Part shown: positions 13,801 to 21,144 of the stretch, piece after piece
How the letters are laid out: every line of letters begins with the position of its first letter
How positions within the stretch are numbered: position 1 is the first letter of the stretch
NCBI GenBank assembly: GCA_900542115.1
Contig: UQMC01000004.1
Location: forward strand, 1 to 31,517
DNA from: an uncultured Oscillibacter sp.
GTDB lineage: Bacteria; Bacillota; Clostridia; Oscillospirales; Oscillospiraceae
Direction of reading: 5' to 3'
Length of the DNA stretch: 31,517 nucleotides
Made by a program: the position numbers and the translations under genes
The notes under the pieces: model-generated
The model's input: the letters and a program-made list of their open reading frames with translations, nothing else
What the model was told of the DNA's origin: nothing
The model's database searches: none

Positions 13801-15720
13801 GTCCATAGACGCCTGAGATTGTGTCCCAGCGTCACCATTGGTGGCAAGGCTGGTTGGATTGGCACGATCCCCGGCGTCTATTTTTATAACGTTCCCGTTC
13901 GCGTCAATCACTTCATGCAGATAAAATCGGTTTTTGCTGGTGCGCTTTACAACGGCAGCTACATAAGCAGTTTCGCCGTCCATAGTGACCGGAGCGGCAA
14001 ATACATAGCCGTCATAGGGGCGTCCTTTCCAATTCTGCTGGAAATCAATTTGCTGCCCGCGCCGGAGCACTTCCGGAATGGCGGGGATCACGGCGGCCTT
14101 TGCCCCGCCTACGCCATGGCTCAAATCGTCCTTCACGGAACGCCCGTTGATGTCAATGTCTCCAAAGCCGGGTCGAGACACGACCCCCTTAATGGCCTCA
14201 AACATTTTCCTTGCCTTTTCAGCCATGGTTCGGCCCTCGACAAATGGGATTGCTTTGGAGGATACGGTCGATACCGGCTCTGTGCCGTTAAGCCCCGGTA
14301 TACTCTCTCGCAGCCGTTCAACGATCTGCACTGTCTCGCCCTTGTTTGCCGCCGTCTCCACACCGGAGGCGGCGTTTTGCGTGCCCTCTGCGGCGTTTGC
14401 GGGGGTGGGGGTATCAATACCCTCCCGCACCTCCGGGCGTACCTCCTGCGTGGGCTGTGCGTCCGCCTGACTGCTTCCACGCTGTCGGATGACGTCAGCG
14501 CCCGCGCCGATGCCGCCCATGGCCGCGCCCACCGCCGCGTCATACAGCGCCTCGCTCAGATCAAACCGGGCAGAGGGGTCATAGGTGGCCCGCTGCAAGA
14601 TGGGCTGGAAAACGTCCTCGATAAATTCCTCGCCGCCCTCGGAGATCATGGAGAGGGCCACACGGCCCGCCGCGCTGTTGTTCAGTTTGGAAAGCGCACC
14701 GCTGATGGCGTTGTCCAGAACGCCGCCGCCAAACGCTTTCTTGAATGGGCCTGCCACGTTGCTGATCTTCTCCGTAGCAAGGCTCAGAGCACCGCTCCCC
14801 AGCCCGTAGGCAAGCTGCTGACCATAGGTGGCCCCGGCCTGTCTGGCCTGTTGGGCGCTGCTCCCGGCGGAACGGGCCGTCATCAGAGCGAGACCGGCTC
14901 CGGGGATCACGGCGCTGGCTGCCACGTCCCCCGCCATCTGTACACCCTGAACGCCCAGATCCACGGCGAACTGCCCCACCGGCCCCAGACCTTCCTTGGC
15001 CTGTGCCACGTCCGCAGCGGAACTTTGAGACAGTCGGTCGGCCTTCTGGTACGCCTTGTCCGCCACGGCCTTGTCGGACTGCTCCACCGCCTTGGTGTAG
15101 CCCTCGTGGGCCGCGATCCGCCGCTTGGCGCTGGCAAGGTAGCCCTGCACCTGCTTTACGTCCTTCGCGCTCATGGCCCGTCCGTTGGCCCACTTCACAT
15201 CCCGGAGCATCTTTTCATACCGCTTCACCGCGTCATGGTCGCTTTGCAGGGAACCCCCGGCGTTCTGGTTGGCGATCCGGGTATTCAGCTTCCCGGCCCC
15301 CTCTGCCAGCACACCGCCCAGATTTGTATAGGCGGAGCCGACGGACTTCGCTGCGCCGGAGATCACCTTCCCCACACGCCCGTTATCAAGGGATGGGATG
15401 AGTGTCCCGCTTTGCTTCGTGTCCGCAAGCAAGCGGCTGTTGGTCCCTGTTTGCCTCCCTACATTGTCCATGGGCTGCGGGTAGCGGGTAGTGCTTTGGG
15501 GAAGTGTGGCGCTCTGTGCGCCGGTCTGCTGTGTGGTCTTTGCGGCGGCCTTTGCCCCGATTTTCGAGGTGTCGCCAATGACCTTGAAGCCTCCAAGCGT
15601 CCGGCTGCTCCCATTGGAAGAAGGCGTGGGGCTTGTCTGCCCCGCGCTTCCTTTTTTGCTGCCTGCTCCGATTTTGGAGGTATCGCCAATTACCTTAAAT
15701 CCGCTTAGTGTTTTTGCCAT
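10804..15720 (-). CDS. giant internal virion / DNA-ejection protein (LPD38-like)
   Basis: A 1638-residue protein starting at 15720 (GAGAGGTG upstream); the extension to 15840 lies in the neighbour. Parts in order: a 13-residue motif GFKVIGDTSKIGA at 7-19 and again at 44-56; hydrophobic/helical segments (about 250-410) including SEGGEEFIEDVFQPIL; a domain at about 488-615 (SVKDDLSHGVGGAK; YVAAVVKRTSKNRFYLHEV) resembling LPD3 or barnase/EndoU/RelE-like domains of large phage proteins; helical repeats; a long C-terminal region resembling LPD38 (STFMEKANFWRYTSMLTNPT; DALFPFRKTPANILTTGLD). Residues 1599-1610 (DADGNGRVSKAE) are a perfect EF-hand loop. Such proteins sit in podovirus heads and are ejected to form a channel. 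Last gene of the late operon. Confidence 0.7.
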   Translation of the reverse strand: MAKTLSGFKVIGDTSKIGAGSKKGSAGQTSPTPSSNGSSRTLGGFKVIGDTSKIGAKAAAKTTQQTGAQSATLPQSTTRYPQPMDNVGRQTGTNSRLLADTKQSGTLIPSLDNGRVGKVISGAAKSVGSAYTNLGGVLAEGAGKLNTRIANQNAGGSLQSDHDAVKRYEKMLRDVKWANGRAMSAKDVKQVQGYLASAKRRIAAHEGYTKAVEQSDKAVADKAYQKADRLSQSSAADVAQAKEGLGPVGQFAVDLGVQGVQMAGDVAASAVIPGAGLALMTARSAGSSAQQARQAGATYGQQLAYGLGSGALSLATEKISNVAGPFKKAFGGGVLDNAISGALSKLNNSAAGRVALSMISEGGEEFIEDVFQPILQRATYDPSARFDLSEALYDAAVGAAMGGIGAGADVIRQRGSSQADAQPTQEVRPEVREGIDTPTPANAAEGTQNAASGVETAANKGETVQIVERLRESIPGLNGTEPVSTVSSKAIPFVEGRTMAEKARKMFEAIKGVVSRPGFGDIDINGRSVKDDLSHGVGGAKAAVIPAIPEVLRRGQQIDFQQNWKGRPYDGYVFAAPVTMDGETAYVAAVVKRTSKNRFYLHEVIDANGNVIKIDAGDRANPTSLATNGDAGTQSQASMDMAPAEASLVGPEPTASSAVSSPVEGTRPLNANDSIAQGAENVKNGGAAEFDTPGDAKAGTVNTPFDAMQAKSEEFHPVNPNSAERVQNDQRRAPSEVPVVNPDTGRNVEKTVSTILNSPLTSPEMATVYENAIADGAFDYDVVTDWSAVQQAQAKIARDGWREVANSFIAKAELGQRITKADTAEAISAYNLAISEGDHKAAFELATAIADAAHDSAQMVQAMNLMNRLTPEGRLLTLRRLVDRMNDRAARQNRAPRQNTADSGDVEGARVDYIDKVTGFTLSDELATNYLMAETDAERAAAWDAITTSIADQIPSTFMEKANFWRYTSMLTNPTTHIRNIMGNAIQMGARKIKDGIGTAIERAVIKDQSQRTKAVNVDKDLKAFAKGQYETDQSAAMGSGKYSDATAAGIKREIQSKRKMFKGEDVLSRAVQGIGDLNSRALDYEDVIFNRAAYVDSFAQALQAKGVTAAEAHAGTRPADVEAARAYAIEEAQKATYRNTTALSEALSQFGRYEGDNPVKRAGSFVADALFPFRKTPANILTTGLDYSPVGLGKGIWEAMFDVKSGKCTAADAVDSIASGLTGTGILALGAYLAAEGLLHVRAGDDDKEEAFEKSMGGQDYAIQIGDKSYTLDWMTPAAMPLFAGAAIMESVQKGGSTFDALVDSLLGMQDVVLETSMLSALNDLISYWSYADNKVGYLIDRAASSYAGQYIPTIGSKVASVFDDTVRKSYVEKGSGQVASDVNYFLQGAAKKVPGARNQLQPMVDMWGNEVSNGSAPERVFQSFLSPGFLKAQDNSPATQEIRRLAKATGDSTVYPAAAEKSYTVKGETRTMTGEEYTRYAKAMGQTRKELVEAAVKLPAYKSMSNAEKADYIQNVYKYARETARQQVDPKYEPSAAWIKNAQTAKRDIGVSTGEFLALYQKYGSEKMSGKAYEKVKQAHDSGLSPKEYFSLKDKADADGNGRVSKAEASAALAGQEHRADLWDIICTTNAKNPYK
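15553..15702 (-). repeat. two copies of a 13-residue coding repeat
   Basis: GFKVIGDTSKIGA is encoded at 15664-15702 and 15553-15591. The two copies differ at six of thirteen codons, all synonymously, so the peptide rather than the DNA is conserved. Confidence 0.85.
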
Positions 15721-15733
15721 ACTGGTGCACCTC

Positions 15734-17737
15734 TCAGTAAGAAATCCCGTACTGTGCCAGCAGGTTCTGGACCTCCTGCTTCTGGCTGGCGGAGAGCTTT
15801 CCATAGTTCTTGGTAAGCCAGTTGTATGCCCGGTCCACATTGCCGTTACTCAAATCCGTGTTCAGGCTGGTGGCCGACGCTATGAAAGCGCCCTGCGTCA
15901 TGCTGCCGGTGCTGCTTCCGCTGCTCCCCTGATACTTCGCCCATGCCTTATCAGCCGTCAGGCCGCCTGCGGCCTTCTTGGAGTTCTTGCCCCACTTGCC
16001 GTCCTGAGACACGCCGTAGTATCTCTGGAGCTGCTTCACCTGCTCGTTGGTGAGCTTGCCATTGGAATAGCTGCCCTTCTTGGCCCCGGAGGTGGCGCCG
16101 CTGGAGGACCCGCCGGAGGTCAGCTTGCCGGTGCCGTACAGAGAATCGTAGGCCCCCTGCCCGTAATAGTAATCGAAGGCGGAGATCACGTCATCCGTCA
16201 CGATGCCGTTTTTCAGCGCGGACTGTACCTGACTGGCGGTCAGATTGGGTTTTACCACGGTACTGCCGCCGGAAGAACCGGAGCCGGAGCCGCCCGTCTG
16301 TGCGCCGTACTTGGCATAGAGATTCTGCTGGCGGACGTATTCCTCGTACAGGGCGTTTGCCAGCTCCGCGTCTCCCGTGGCCTCTGCCTTGGCAATGGCG
16401 TTTCGGTACTCCGTGTCAAGCTGGCTCCGCTGAAGGTCGATGGCCGCCGTCTTTTCCGCCTGCTCCCGGTCGATCTGGGAGAGGTTCTGCTGAAGCACAA
16501 CATCCTGTGCCAGCGCCGCCTGTCCGGTGGTGCCGGTGTTCAGGCCGTTTGCCACCGCCATCTCCTGAAACGCGCCACGGCTCAGGGCGTTCTGGTTGGC
16601 CGCGCTGTTCCGGGCAATGTCATACACCGGCGCGATCTGTGCGCGGCTGGCATCCAGCGTGGCGGTGTTCTGCTCGTAAGCGGATTTCAGCGCCGCCAGC
16701 TCCGCCGCTACCTTCTTGGCGTACAGCTCCTTCAAGTAGTCGCTGCCGTCTCCGATGTCAAAGCTCATCCCGGTCTGCGATGTGGAGAGATTACCGGACG
16801 GCGTACCGCCTGCGTTGATGTCCGTGACCCGCTGCTGCTGGCTGTATGCCGGGGTTCCGTAGCCGGGTGTACCGGCCTGTGCGCCGCCATTCGCCGCCAG
16901 ATAGTCCCCGAAGGACTGCACCTTTCCGTTGGCTTGTGCGGAGGGGGAGGTGTCCGTCCCCATGAGATAGCGGTAGTAAGCCAGCTCTGCGCTTTCTGGG
17001 CTGCTGTCCAGCCCAAGGCGTTTGCGCAGATCATTCACGGCAGACAGCGCGCCGCTGTCCGTCACATAGCCGTTCTTGTCGATGGTGTAGCCGTACCCGG
17101 CACGGATGGCGTTTGCGGCGGCGTTGGCCTGATCGCCGGTGATCTCGCCCCGCTGTAGCCGGTTGCGGATGTCCGTGATCTTGGAGCGGTCCAGTGCGGA
17201 CAGCATCTCGTTGTCCGTCCACGCGCCGCTTTTGCCGTAACTGCCGTTCCCGGCGTTGATGTCTTGATGGGGGGTGTAGTCCGCCACACCCTTCACGGCC
17301 TTGTAGGCGTAGCCGTTATCGTCATAGAACACGGTATAACCGTTGGACACCTGATACCGGTTCGCCAGATCTTCGCGGCGGCTCATGTCCGCGCCGACCC
17401 GGTACGATACGCCGTTCTGCTTGTAGTTCTTTACCTCGGAATTGCTGGTGGGCGTCCCGTAGATGCCGCCGCCATTGTCCTTGCGGTCGTAGGTATACCC
17501 TCCAAAGGTCCCCTGAGAGCTGCCGCCGGAACTGCCGCTGTTCCCCCGGTTGCTGGACCCGCCGTAGGTCTGAGAATACGTCTTGTCGGAGCCGATCATG
17601 TTCGGCTCTCTGCCTCCGTACTTATCGTCGATCTTGTTCTGCCGCTCCTGAGTCAGCCGTTCCCGCTCGGAGGCCGACAGGTCCGTCCGCTGAAGTTCCT
17701 TGGAGTAGTCCTTGTTTTTATCGTAGTACCCTGCCAT
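15734..17737 (-). CDS. probable internal virion protein with peptidoglycan-binding-like end
   Basis: A 667-residue protein with AGGAGGG upstream of the start. The N-terminal third is Gly/Ser/Asn/Tyr-rich and low in complexity. Residues about 340-470 are long Ala/Gln-rich helices (ELYAKKVAAELAALKSAYEQ; VVLQQNLSQIDREQAEKTAA). A Ser/Gly linker leads to residues about 562-592 (EQVKQLQRYYGVSQDGKWGK), which match a PG_binding_1-like repeat. It lies between the lysis enzyme and the giant ejection protein, which fits a second ejection protein that contacts the cell wall during DNA entry. No catalytic site is visible. Confidence 0.55.
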   Translation of the reverse strand: MAGYYDKNKDYSKELQRTDLSASERERLTQERQNKIDDKYGGREPNMIGSDKTYSQTYGGSSNRGNSGSSGGSSQGTFGGYTYDRKDNGGGIYGTPTSNSEVKNYKQNGVSYRVGADMSRREDLANRYQVSNGYTVFYDDNGYAYKAVKGVADYTPHQDINAGNGSYGKSGAWTDNEMLSALDRSKITDIRNRLQRGEITGDQANAAANAIRAGYGYTIDKNGYVTDSGALSAVNDLRKRLGLDSSPESAELAYYRYLMGTDTSPSAQANGKVQSFGDYLAANGGAQAGTPGYGTPAYSQQQRVTDINAGGTPSGNLSTSQTGMSFDIGDGSDYLKELYAKKVAAELAALKSAYEQNTATLDASRAQIAPVYDIARNSAANQNALSRGAFQEMAVANGLNTGTTGQAALAQDVVLQQNLSQIDREQAEKTAAIDLQRSQLDTEYRNAIAKAEATGDAELANALYEEYVRQQNLYAKYGAQTGGSGSGSSGGSTVVKPNLTASQVQSALKNGIVTDDVISAFDYYYGQGAYDSLYGTGKLTSGGSSSGATSGAKKGSYSNGKLTNEQVKQLQRYYGVSQDGKWGKNSKKAAGGLTADKAWAKYQGSSGSSTGSMTQGAFIASATSLNTDLSNGNVDRAYNWLTKNYGKLSASQKQEVQNLLAQYGISY

Positions 17738-17749
17738 ACTTGGCCCTCC

Positions 17750-18775
17750 TTATCCGTTCCAGTCGGCCCGGACCTCCCGCACGTCGATGTGGGTGAAGCC
17801 CTGCTGACTGTAAATACCCACGCCGCCCCAATCGGGCATGAGTTCTCGGGCAAATGCCCCCACCGCCTCGGGCTTCTGGCCATTCACGATGATGTCTGCC
17901 GCCGTGCCGTAGCAGTGCTGGCTGTGGGCCACGCCGCCGACCTTGGTGTTGTACTGTGGCGTCCGATACCCACTGTTGATGGTCACAGCCGCGCCGAAGT
18001 GACTGCGGATGCTTTGCAAAACCATCACCAGCCGGGGGGCCACCAGCACAGCGTCGCTGCCGTCCCCGCAGGCAAATTCTTTCACTTTAAAATGGGTGGA
18101 CAGCTTTTTGCTGCCGTCCTTCGCCTTGGAATAGGCGTTGATCTCTACCATAGGTTTCTCTCCTTCCGGTTCGTGTGCGTCCCCGCTTTTCTTTTTCCAT
18201 ACAAGAAAGAACGGGATCACCCGTCCATCCCCGGTAAAGCCCTTGCCGTCCTTGTCCATGAAGCAGGTAGACCCGCCGCCGTCCATCATAATGGCATTGT
18301 CCCAACCGGACGCTGCCAGCAGGTCACGGAGCTGTTCCGGTGTCCGCCGGTCACGGCTCACGTAGTAGGCGAACCGGCCATTCTTGGTGCCGATGGCCGT
18401 TCGCGGGGCTTTGTACTTCATGTCCGCTCCGCAGTGGATAGGGCTGATCTTCTTGCTGTCGATGATGAGGTGAACGCACTCCATGTAGTTTGCGTCGCTG
18501 TTGGGCACGGTTTTCACGCCGAAGTCCGCCGTGGTGTTCCAGCTGATGGCCCATGCCCGGTAATTGGGGGCCTTGTAAACCTTACCGTCTGCCTTTAAAT
18601 GACAGGCGGGCTGCCGGTTCCGCAGGAAGATGGAGCCATTGCAGATGGCGTCCCCGCCCGCCTCCGCCAGCATCTTCTTCAGGTTGGCCGTGGTGGAGCG
18701 GAGACGCCGCCGATTGAAATAGATTTTCAAAAATTGGAGGTCGGAGAGCGGGACTGTGCCCGCTCTCGTCATCAT
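17750..18775 (-). CDS. M15 peptidase endolysin with phosphodiester glycosidase-like N-domain
   Basis: A 341-residue lysis enzyme whose ATG overlaps the holin stop. The C-terminal domain (about 228-341) is a Peptidase_M15_3-type D,D-/L,D-peptidase: SGYRTPQYN, then SQHCYGTAAD (His287, Asp294) and FTHIDV (His329), the zinc ligands and active-site set. The N-terminal domain (about 40-195) resembles phosphodiester glycosidase (NAGPA): CVHLIIDSKK, RTAIGTKNGRFAYYVS, and MMDGGGSTCF (163-172). A linker with HEPEGEKP joins them. NAGPA-type domains cleave sugar-phosphodiester bonds, so it might act on teichoic acid while M15 cuts peptide stems. The second activity is inferred only. Confidence 0.8.
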   Translation of the reverse strand: MMTRAGTVPLSDLQFLKIYFNRRRLRSTTANLKKMLAEAGGDAICNGSIFLRNRQPACHLKADGKVYKAPNYRAWAISWNTTADFGVKTVPNSDANYMECVHLIIDSKKISPIHCGADMKYKAPRTAIGTKNGRFAYYVSRDRRTPEQLRDLLAASGWDNAIMMDGGGSTCFMDKDGKGFTGDGRVIPFFLVWKKKSGDAHEPEGEKPMVEINAYSKAKDGSKKLSTHFKVKEFACGDGSDAVLVAPRLVMVLQSIRSHFGAAVTINSGYRTPQYNTKVGGVAHSQHCYGTAADIIVNGQKPEAVGAFARELMPDWGGVGIYSQQGFTHIDVREVRADWNG

Positions 18776-19221
18776 GTCCCGGCCTCCTGCTTGCCCTCGT
18801 CGCTGGCCTGCCGGATGGCGTCCAGCATATTCTTCACAAAGGCCGGGTAGGGAACGCCCATAATGGCCGTGTTCTCTAAAATACTCAATCCCTCATTGGC
18901 GATGAAGAACATACAAACCGCGTCTCTCACAAAGTCGCTGGATGTAGCTTGGTCTAACAGCGCCCCCATCCAGACAAGCGCCAGTTCTACGCACTTCTTC
19001 GCAAGACCCTTGAAGCCTGCATCGGAACTCAGCGCCCCGGTGCTGCTCTTCCCGGACTTGTGCCAGATCGCTGCCACCAGCCAGCCCGTGGCGTAATCCA
19101 GCACCATAAAGCAGATCAACACTTTCAGCGCCATATCCAAGCCGCCCAAAGCCTGCGCGATGACGGAGCCGGTTGTTGCCAGCGCCGCCAGAATCAGATT
19201 TTTAATATGTACTGCGTTCAT
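18772..19221 (-). CDS. holin (TcdE/phage_holin_4 type)
   Basis: A 149-residue membrane protein with about three to four hydrophobic segments (NLILAALATTGSVIAQALG; LKVLICFMVLDYATGWLVAA; VELALVWMGALLD; DAVCMFFIANEGLSIL). The LDYATGWL motif is the hallmark of the toxin-secretion/phage lysis holin family of Firmicutes. It forms membrane holes that release the endolysin encoded immediately downstream with a four-base overlap. The short charged C-terminus is usual for the family. Confidence 0.88.
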   Translation of the reverse strand: MNAVHIKNLILAALATTGSVIAQALGGLDMALKVLICFMVLDYATGWLVAAIWHKSGKSSTGALSSDAGFKGLAKKCVELALVWMGALLDQATSSDFVRDAVCMFFIANEGLSILENTAIMGVPYPAFVKNMLDAIRQASDEGKQEAGT

Positions 19222-19247
19222 AGCTTTTGCCCTCCCTGCACAGTGCT

Positions 19248-19574
19248 TCAGTGGTTCACCCGCACGGCCTTTACCGGGTTTCCGTTGGCGTTGTAGGTCA
19301 CCTCATAGCGGCCCTCGGCAACGGTCACGGTCATGGTCTGGCCCGCCAGCTCCGGCTTGTACCGCATGATGTCACAAAGATGCTTCACGTCCTCCGGCTC
19401 GGTCTCTGCGGGGATGAAGCCCTCAGCCATTTCTTTCTCAGACCAACCGGCGATACCACCGTCGGGGGTTAAATGGAAGTTGGCACCGGCCTCCTTCAGC
19501 TTGGTGTTGATAACCTCGATGCTCTCGCCGTTCTTCTTGCCCTCGTTGATGATCTCGGCAAACTTCTTCTTCAT
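19248..19574 (-). CDS. 108-aa hypothetical protein upstream of holin
   Basis: Starts after GAAAGGAG. The N-terminus is helical and basic (MKKKFAEIINEGKKNGESIE), followed by INTKLKEAGANFHLTPDGG, an acidic ETEPEDVKHLCDIM, and a C-terminal beta pair (TVTVAEGRYEVTYNANGNPV). Similar small proteins occur between tail and lysis genes in Firmicutes phages; function unknown. Confidence 0.6.
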   Translation of the reverse strand: MKKKFAEIINEGKKNGESIEVINTKLKEAGANFHLTPDGGIAGWSEKEMAEGFIPAETEPEDVKHLCDIMRYKPELAGQTMTVTVAEGRYEVTYNANGNPVKAVRVNH

Positions 19575-19601
19575 AGTGTTTCTCCTTTCAATTTTTACGG
19601 C

Positions 19602-19648
19602 TTACTCAGCCGGTTTCAACTGTTCGGTTGATTACTCAGCCGGTTTCA
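19602..19648 (-). repeat. 17-bp direct repeat, 30-bp period
   Basis: TTACTCAGCCGGTTTCA at 19602-19618 and 19632-19648. On the minus strand both copies read KPAE-stop in the same frame, so this gap may hold the worn C-terminal tail of a former gene that was duplicated. Confidence 0.75.
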
Positions 19649-19666
19649 TTTGTATCTGGGGGTCCT

Positions 19667-19692
19667 GCCGGAGGATTGACCTCCGGCTTTTT
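19667..19692 (+). terminator. plus-strand intrinsic terminator inside the late operon
   Basis: GCCGGAGG (19667-19674) pairs perfectly with CCTCCGGC (19680-19687) over a five-base loop, followed by TTTTT. It reads as a terminator only on the plus strand, opposite to the genes around it, and lies just after the stop of the second lectin-like gene. Confidence 0.65.
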
Positions 19693-19696
19693 CCCG

Positions 19697-20419
19697 TTAC
19701 TTTACGCCCTTTAAGAGCATGGTGGTTTCGTCAAATAGCGCATTGCCGGGAAGAATCAAAGCGGGGCGGATTCCGTAAGAGAGGGCTGCGTTGGTTTGGG
19801 TGTAGCCACCGCCGCGGCTGACGAGGCACACGTTGTTGGTGGCGGCGGTGTACGGGGATCGGAGCCGCCATTCGGCGGACGAGCCGTTCAGGTACGCAAT
19901 ACGCTTGGAGTCTGCTCCGGTGTTCGCGTTGAAGTAATCCAACTTAGCGCCGTCATTCGGCATATAGCTTGCGCCAGCCAAGCCGACTTCAGGACTGGAC
20001 AGCAGAAACACCTTGCAGGACAGACCGTTCGCGCCGCTCTGGTCGGTGCCGCCGGAGCCGCCGCCATGCCGATACGGGATCTTCACCTGCTTGATGGTTG
20101 CTTGCTCCACGCTTCCTAAACTATTGAAAAAGTCCCCATTCAGCCAAGTGTTAATAGCGCTGGTTTCGTACTTGTTCACGTTGCTGGTGTGCCACTGTCG
20201 GTTACTGTGAATATCCTTCCTCAGCAGCCACGTACCATCACAGCTTGCGTCATACAGGCTGCTGTTTTCAGGGATGCCCTGATTGACCACCAGATATTCC
20301 ACCGCCGTGCCGCCCTCCATCAGCTTCACCGTGGAACCAACCGCAAGGCTGGAGGCCAGCACCCCCGTCACCGGTGCCGTATGCACTTCGCCCTTCCGCA
20401 AAAATAAACAGTGTCCCAT
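19697..20419 (-). CDS. DUF6273-like tail/receptor-binding protein, copy 2
   Basis: A 240-residue protein whose ATG overlaps the stop of its paralogue (TAATG). A short N-terminal segment leads to LAVGSTVKL, then VNQGIPENSSLYDASCDGTW, then a GGSGGTDQSGANGL segment. The C-terminal lectin-like end reads RLRSPYTAATNNVCLVSRGG and IRPALILPG. DUF6273 proteins appear to have a C-type-lectin-like or formylglycine-enzyme-like fold and occur on Firmicutes surfaces and phage tails. Location after the tail fibre suggests the receptor-binding tip. The C-terminal 120 bases vary strongly from copy 1 (see the variable-region entry). Confidence 0.65.
   Translation of the reverse strand: MGHCLFLRKGEVHTAPVTGVLASSLAVGSTVKLMEGGTAVEYLVVNQGIPENSSLYDASCDGTWLLRKDIHSNRQWHTSNVNKYETSAINTWLNGDFFNSLGSVEQATIKQVKIPYRHGGGSGGTDQSGANGLSCKVFLLSSPEVGLAGASYMPNDGAKLDYFNANTGADSKRIAYLNGSSAEWRLRSPYTAATNNVCLVSRGGGYTQTNAALSYGIRPALILPGNALFDETTMLLKGVK
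19748..19867 (-). other. candidate variable region (copy 2)
   Basis: Forty codons from the LRSP motif to ILP. Compared with 20461-20580, 18 codons change the amino acid, and 14 of these keep C at the third position while the first two bases change (for example GCC versus AAC, CTC versus GGC). This is the pattern left by diversity-generating retroelements acting on AAC-rich templates. No retroelement is present in the window. Confidence 0.4.
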
Positions 20420-21144
20420 TAGCCAATCACCATCCCGTTACTGTCAACCAAGGTGGTAGAGGGTAGGATGAGGGCGGGGCGGACGCCGCCCAAGTTGAAT
20501 GCGCTGCTGCCGTTGTAGCTGCCATTGGAGCTGACGCCACACACGAGGTTGGTGTAGTTGGTGTCCGGGGAGCGGAGCCACCAGTCGGCGGCCGAGCCGT
20601 TCAGGTTCGCAATACGCTTGTTGTTGGCGGACGTGCCGGTCCCAGACTCAAAGTAGGACAGCTTCGCGCCATCCACCGGGAAGTAGCTGTAGTCGCTGGT
20701 CGTCCAGCCTACTTCGTAGCCAGACAGCAGGAAAATCTTGCAGAGCAGGCCGTTAGCACCGCTCTGATCCGAGCCGCCGGAACCACCGTTCTTGCGATAC
20801 GGGAGCTTTACCTGCTTGATTGCGTCCCTGATGTTGCTCTCAAACAGGTTGAGGAACGTTCCATTCAGATAGCTGTGGATGGTACTGTTCTCCAGATTGT
20901 TCACATTCGAACTGTTCCATTGTCTGTTCTCGTAGATGTCTTTCATCAACAGCCACGTTCCGTCACAGCTTGCGTCATATAGGCTTGAATTAGAAGGAAT
21001 TCCTTGGTTCACAATCAAGAAATCTGTTGCGGTGCCATTCACGTTTAATTTGACTGTGGAGCCAACTGCAAGTTTCGAAATAGGCGTTTTTACGATTGGT
21101 ATTGTCATCCTTCTACCAGCCCCGCTCAAAATCACACGTCCCAT
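20419..21144 (-). CDS. DUF6273-like tail/receptor-binding protein, copy 1
   Basis: A 241-residue protein starting in an ATGA overlap with the tail fibre, behind GGAGGTGAG. It shares with copy 2 LAVGSTVKL, VNQGIP-NSSLYDASCDGTW, the IKQVK-PYR segment, DQSGANGL, and the end WLRSP...GVRPALILP. It has an Asn/Ser-rich variable stretch before the conserved GVRPAL. The order fibre, copy 1, copy 2 suggests two alternative or heteromeric tips on one fibre. The lectin-like fold assignment is from pattern memory and should be confirmed by structure comparison. Confidence 0.65.
   Translation of the reverse strand: MGRVILSGAGRRMTIPIVKTPISKLAVGSTVKLNVNGTATDFLIVNQGIPSNSSLYDASCDGTWLLMKDIYENRQWNSSNVNNLENSTIHSYLNGTFLNLFESNIRDAIKQVKLPYRKNGGSGGSDQSGANGLLCKIFLLSGYEVGWTTSDYSYFPVDGAKLSYFESGTGTSANNKRIANLNGSAADWWLRSPDTNYTNLVCGVSSNGSYNGSSAFNLGGVRPALILPSTTLVDSNGMVIG
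20461..20580 (-). other. candidate variable region (copy 1)
   Basis: Counterpart of 19748-19867. It carries AAC codons at five of its forty positions and an Asn/Ser-rich product, as expected if a template with AAC at variable sites had been copied with adenine-specific errors. General C-ending codon bias of this phage weakens the argument. Confidence 0.4.

Noticed and set aside
13819..17158. 629- and 555-codon plus-strand frames
   Set aside because: Shadows of the two ejection protein genes, caused by GC-rich codon use.
19575..19696. Extra coding region in the gap after the second lectin-like gene
   Set aside because: A Pro-rich reading (NPPAGPP) exists without a start or ribosome binding site; better explained as worn repeats.
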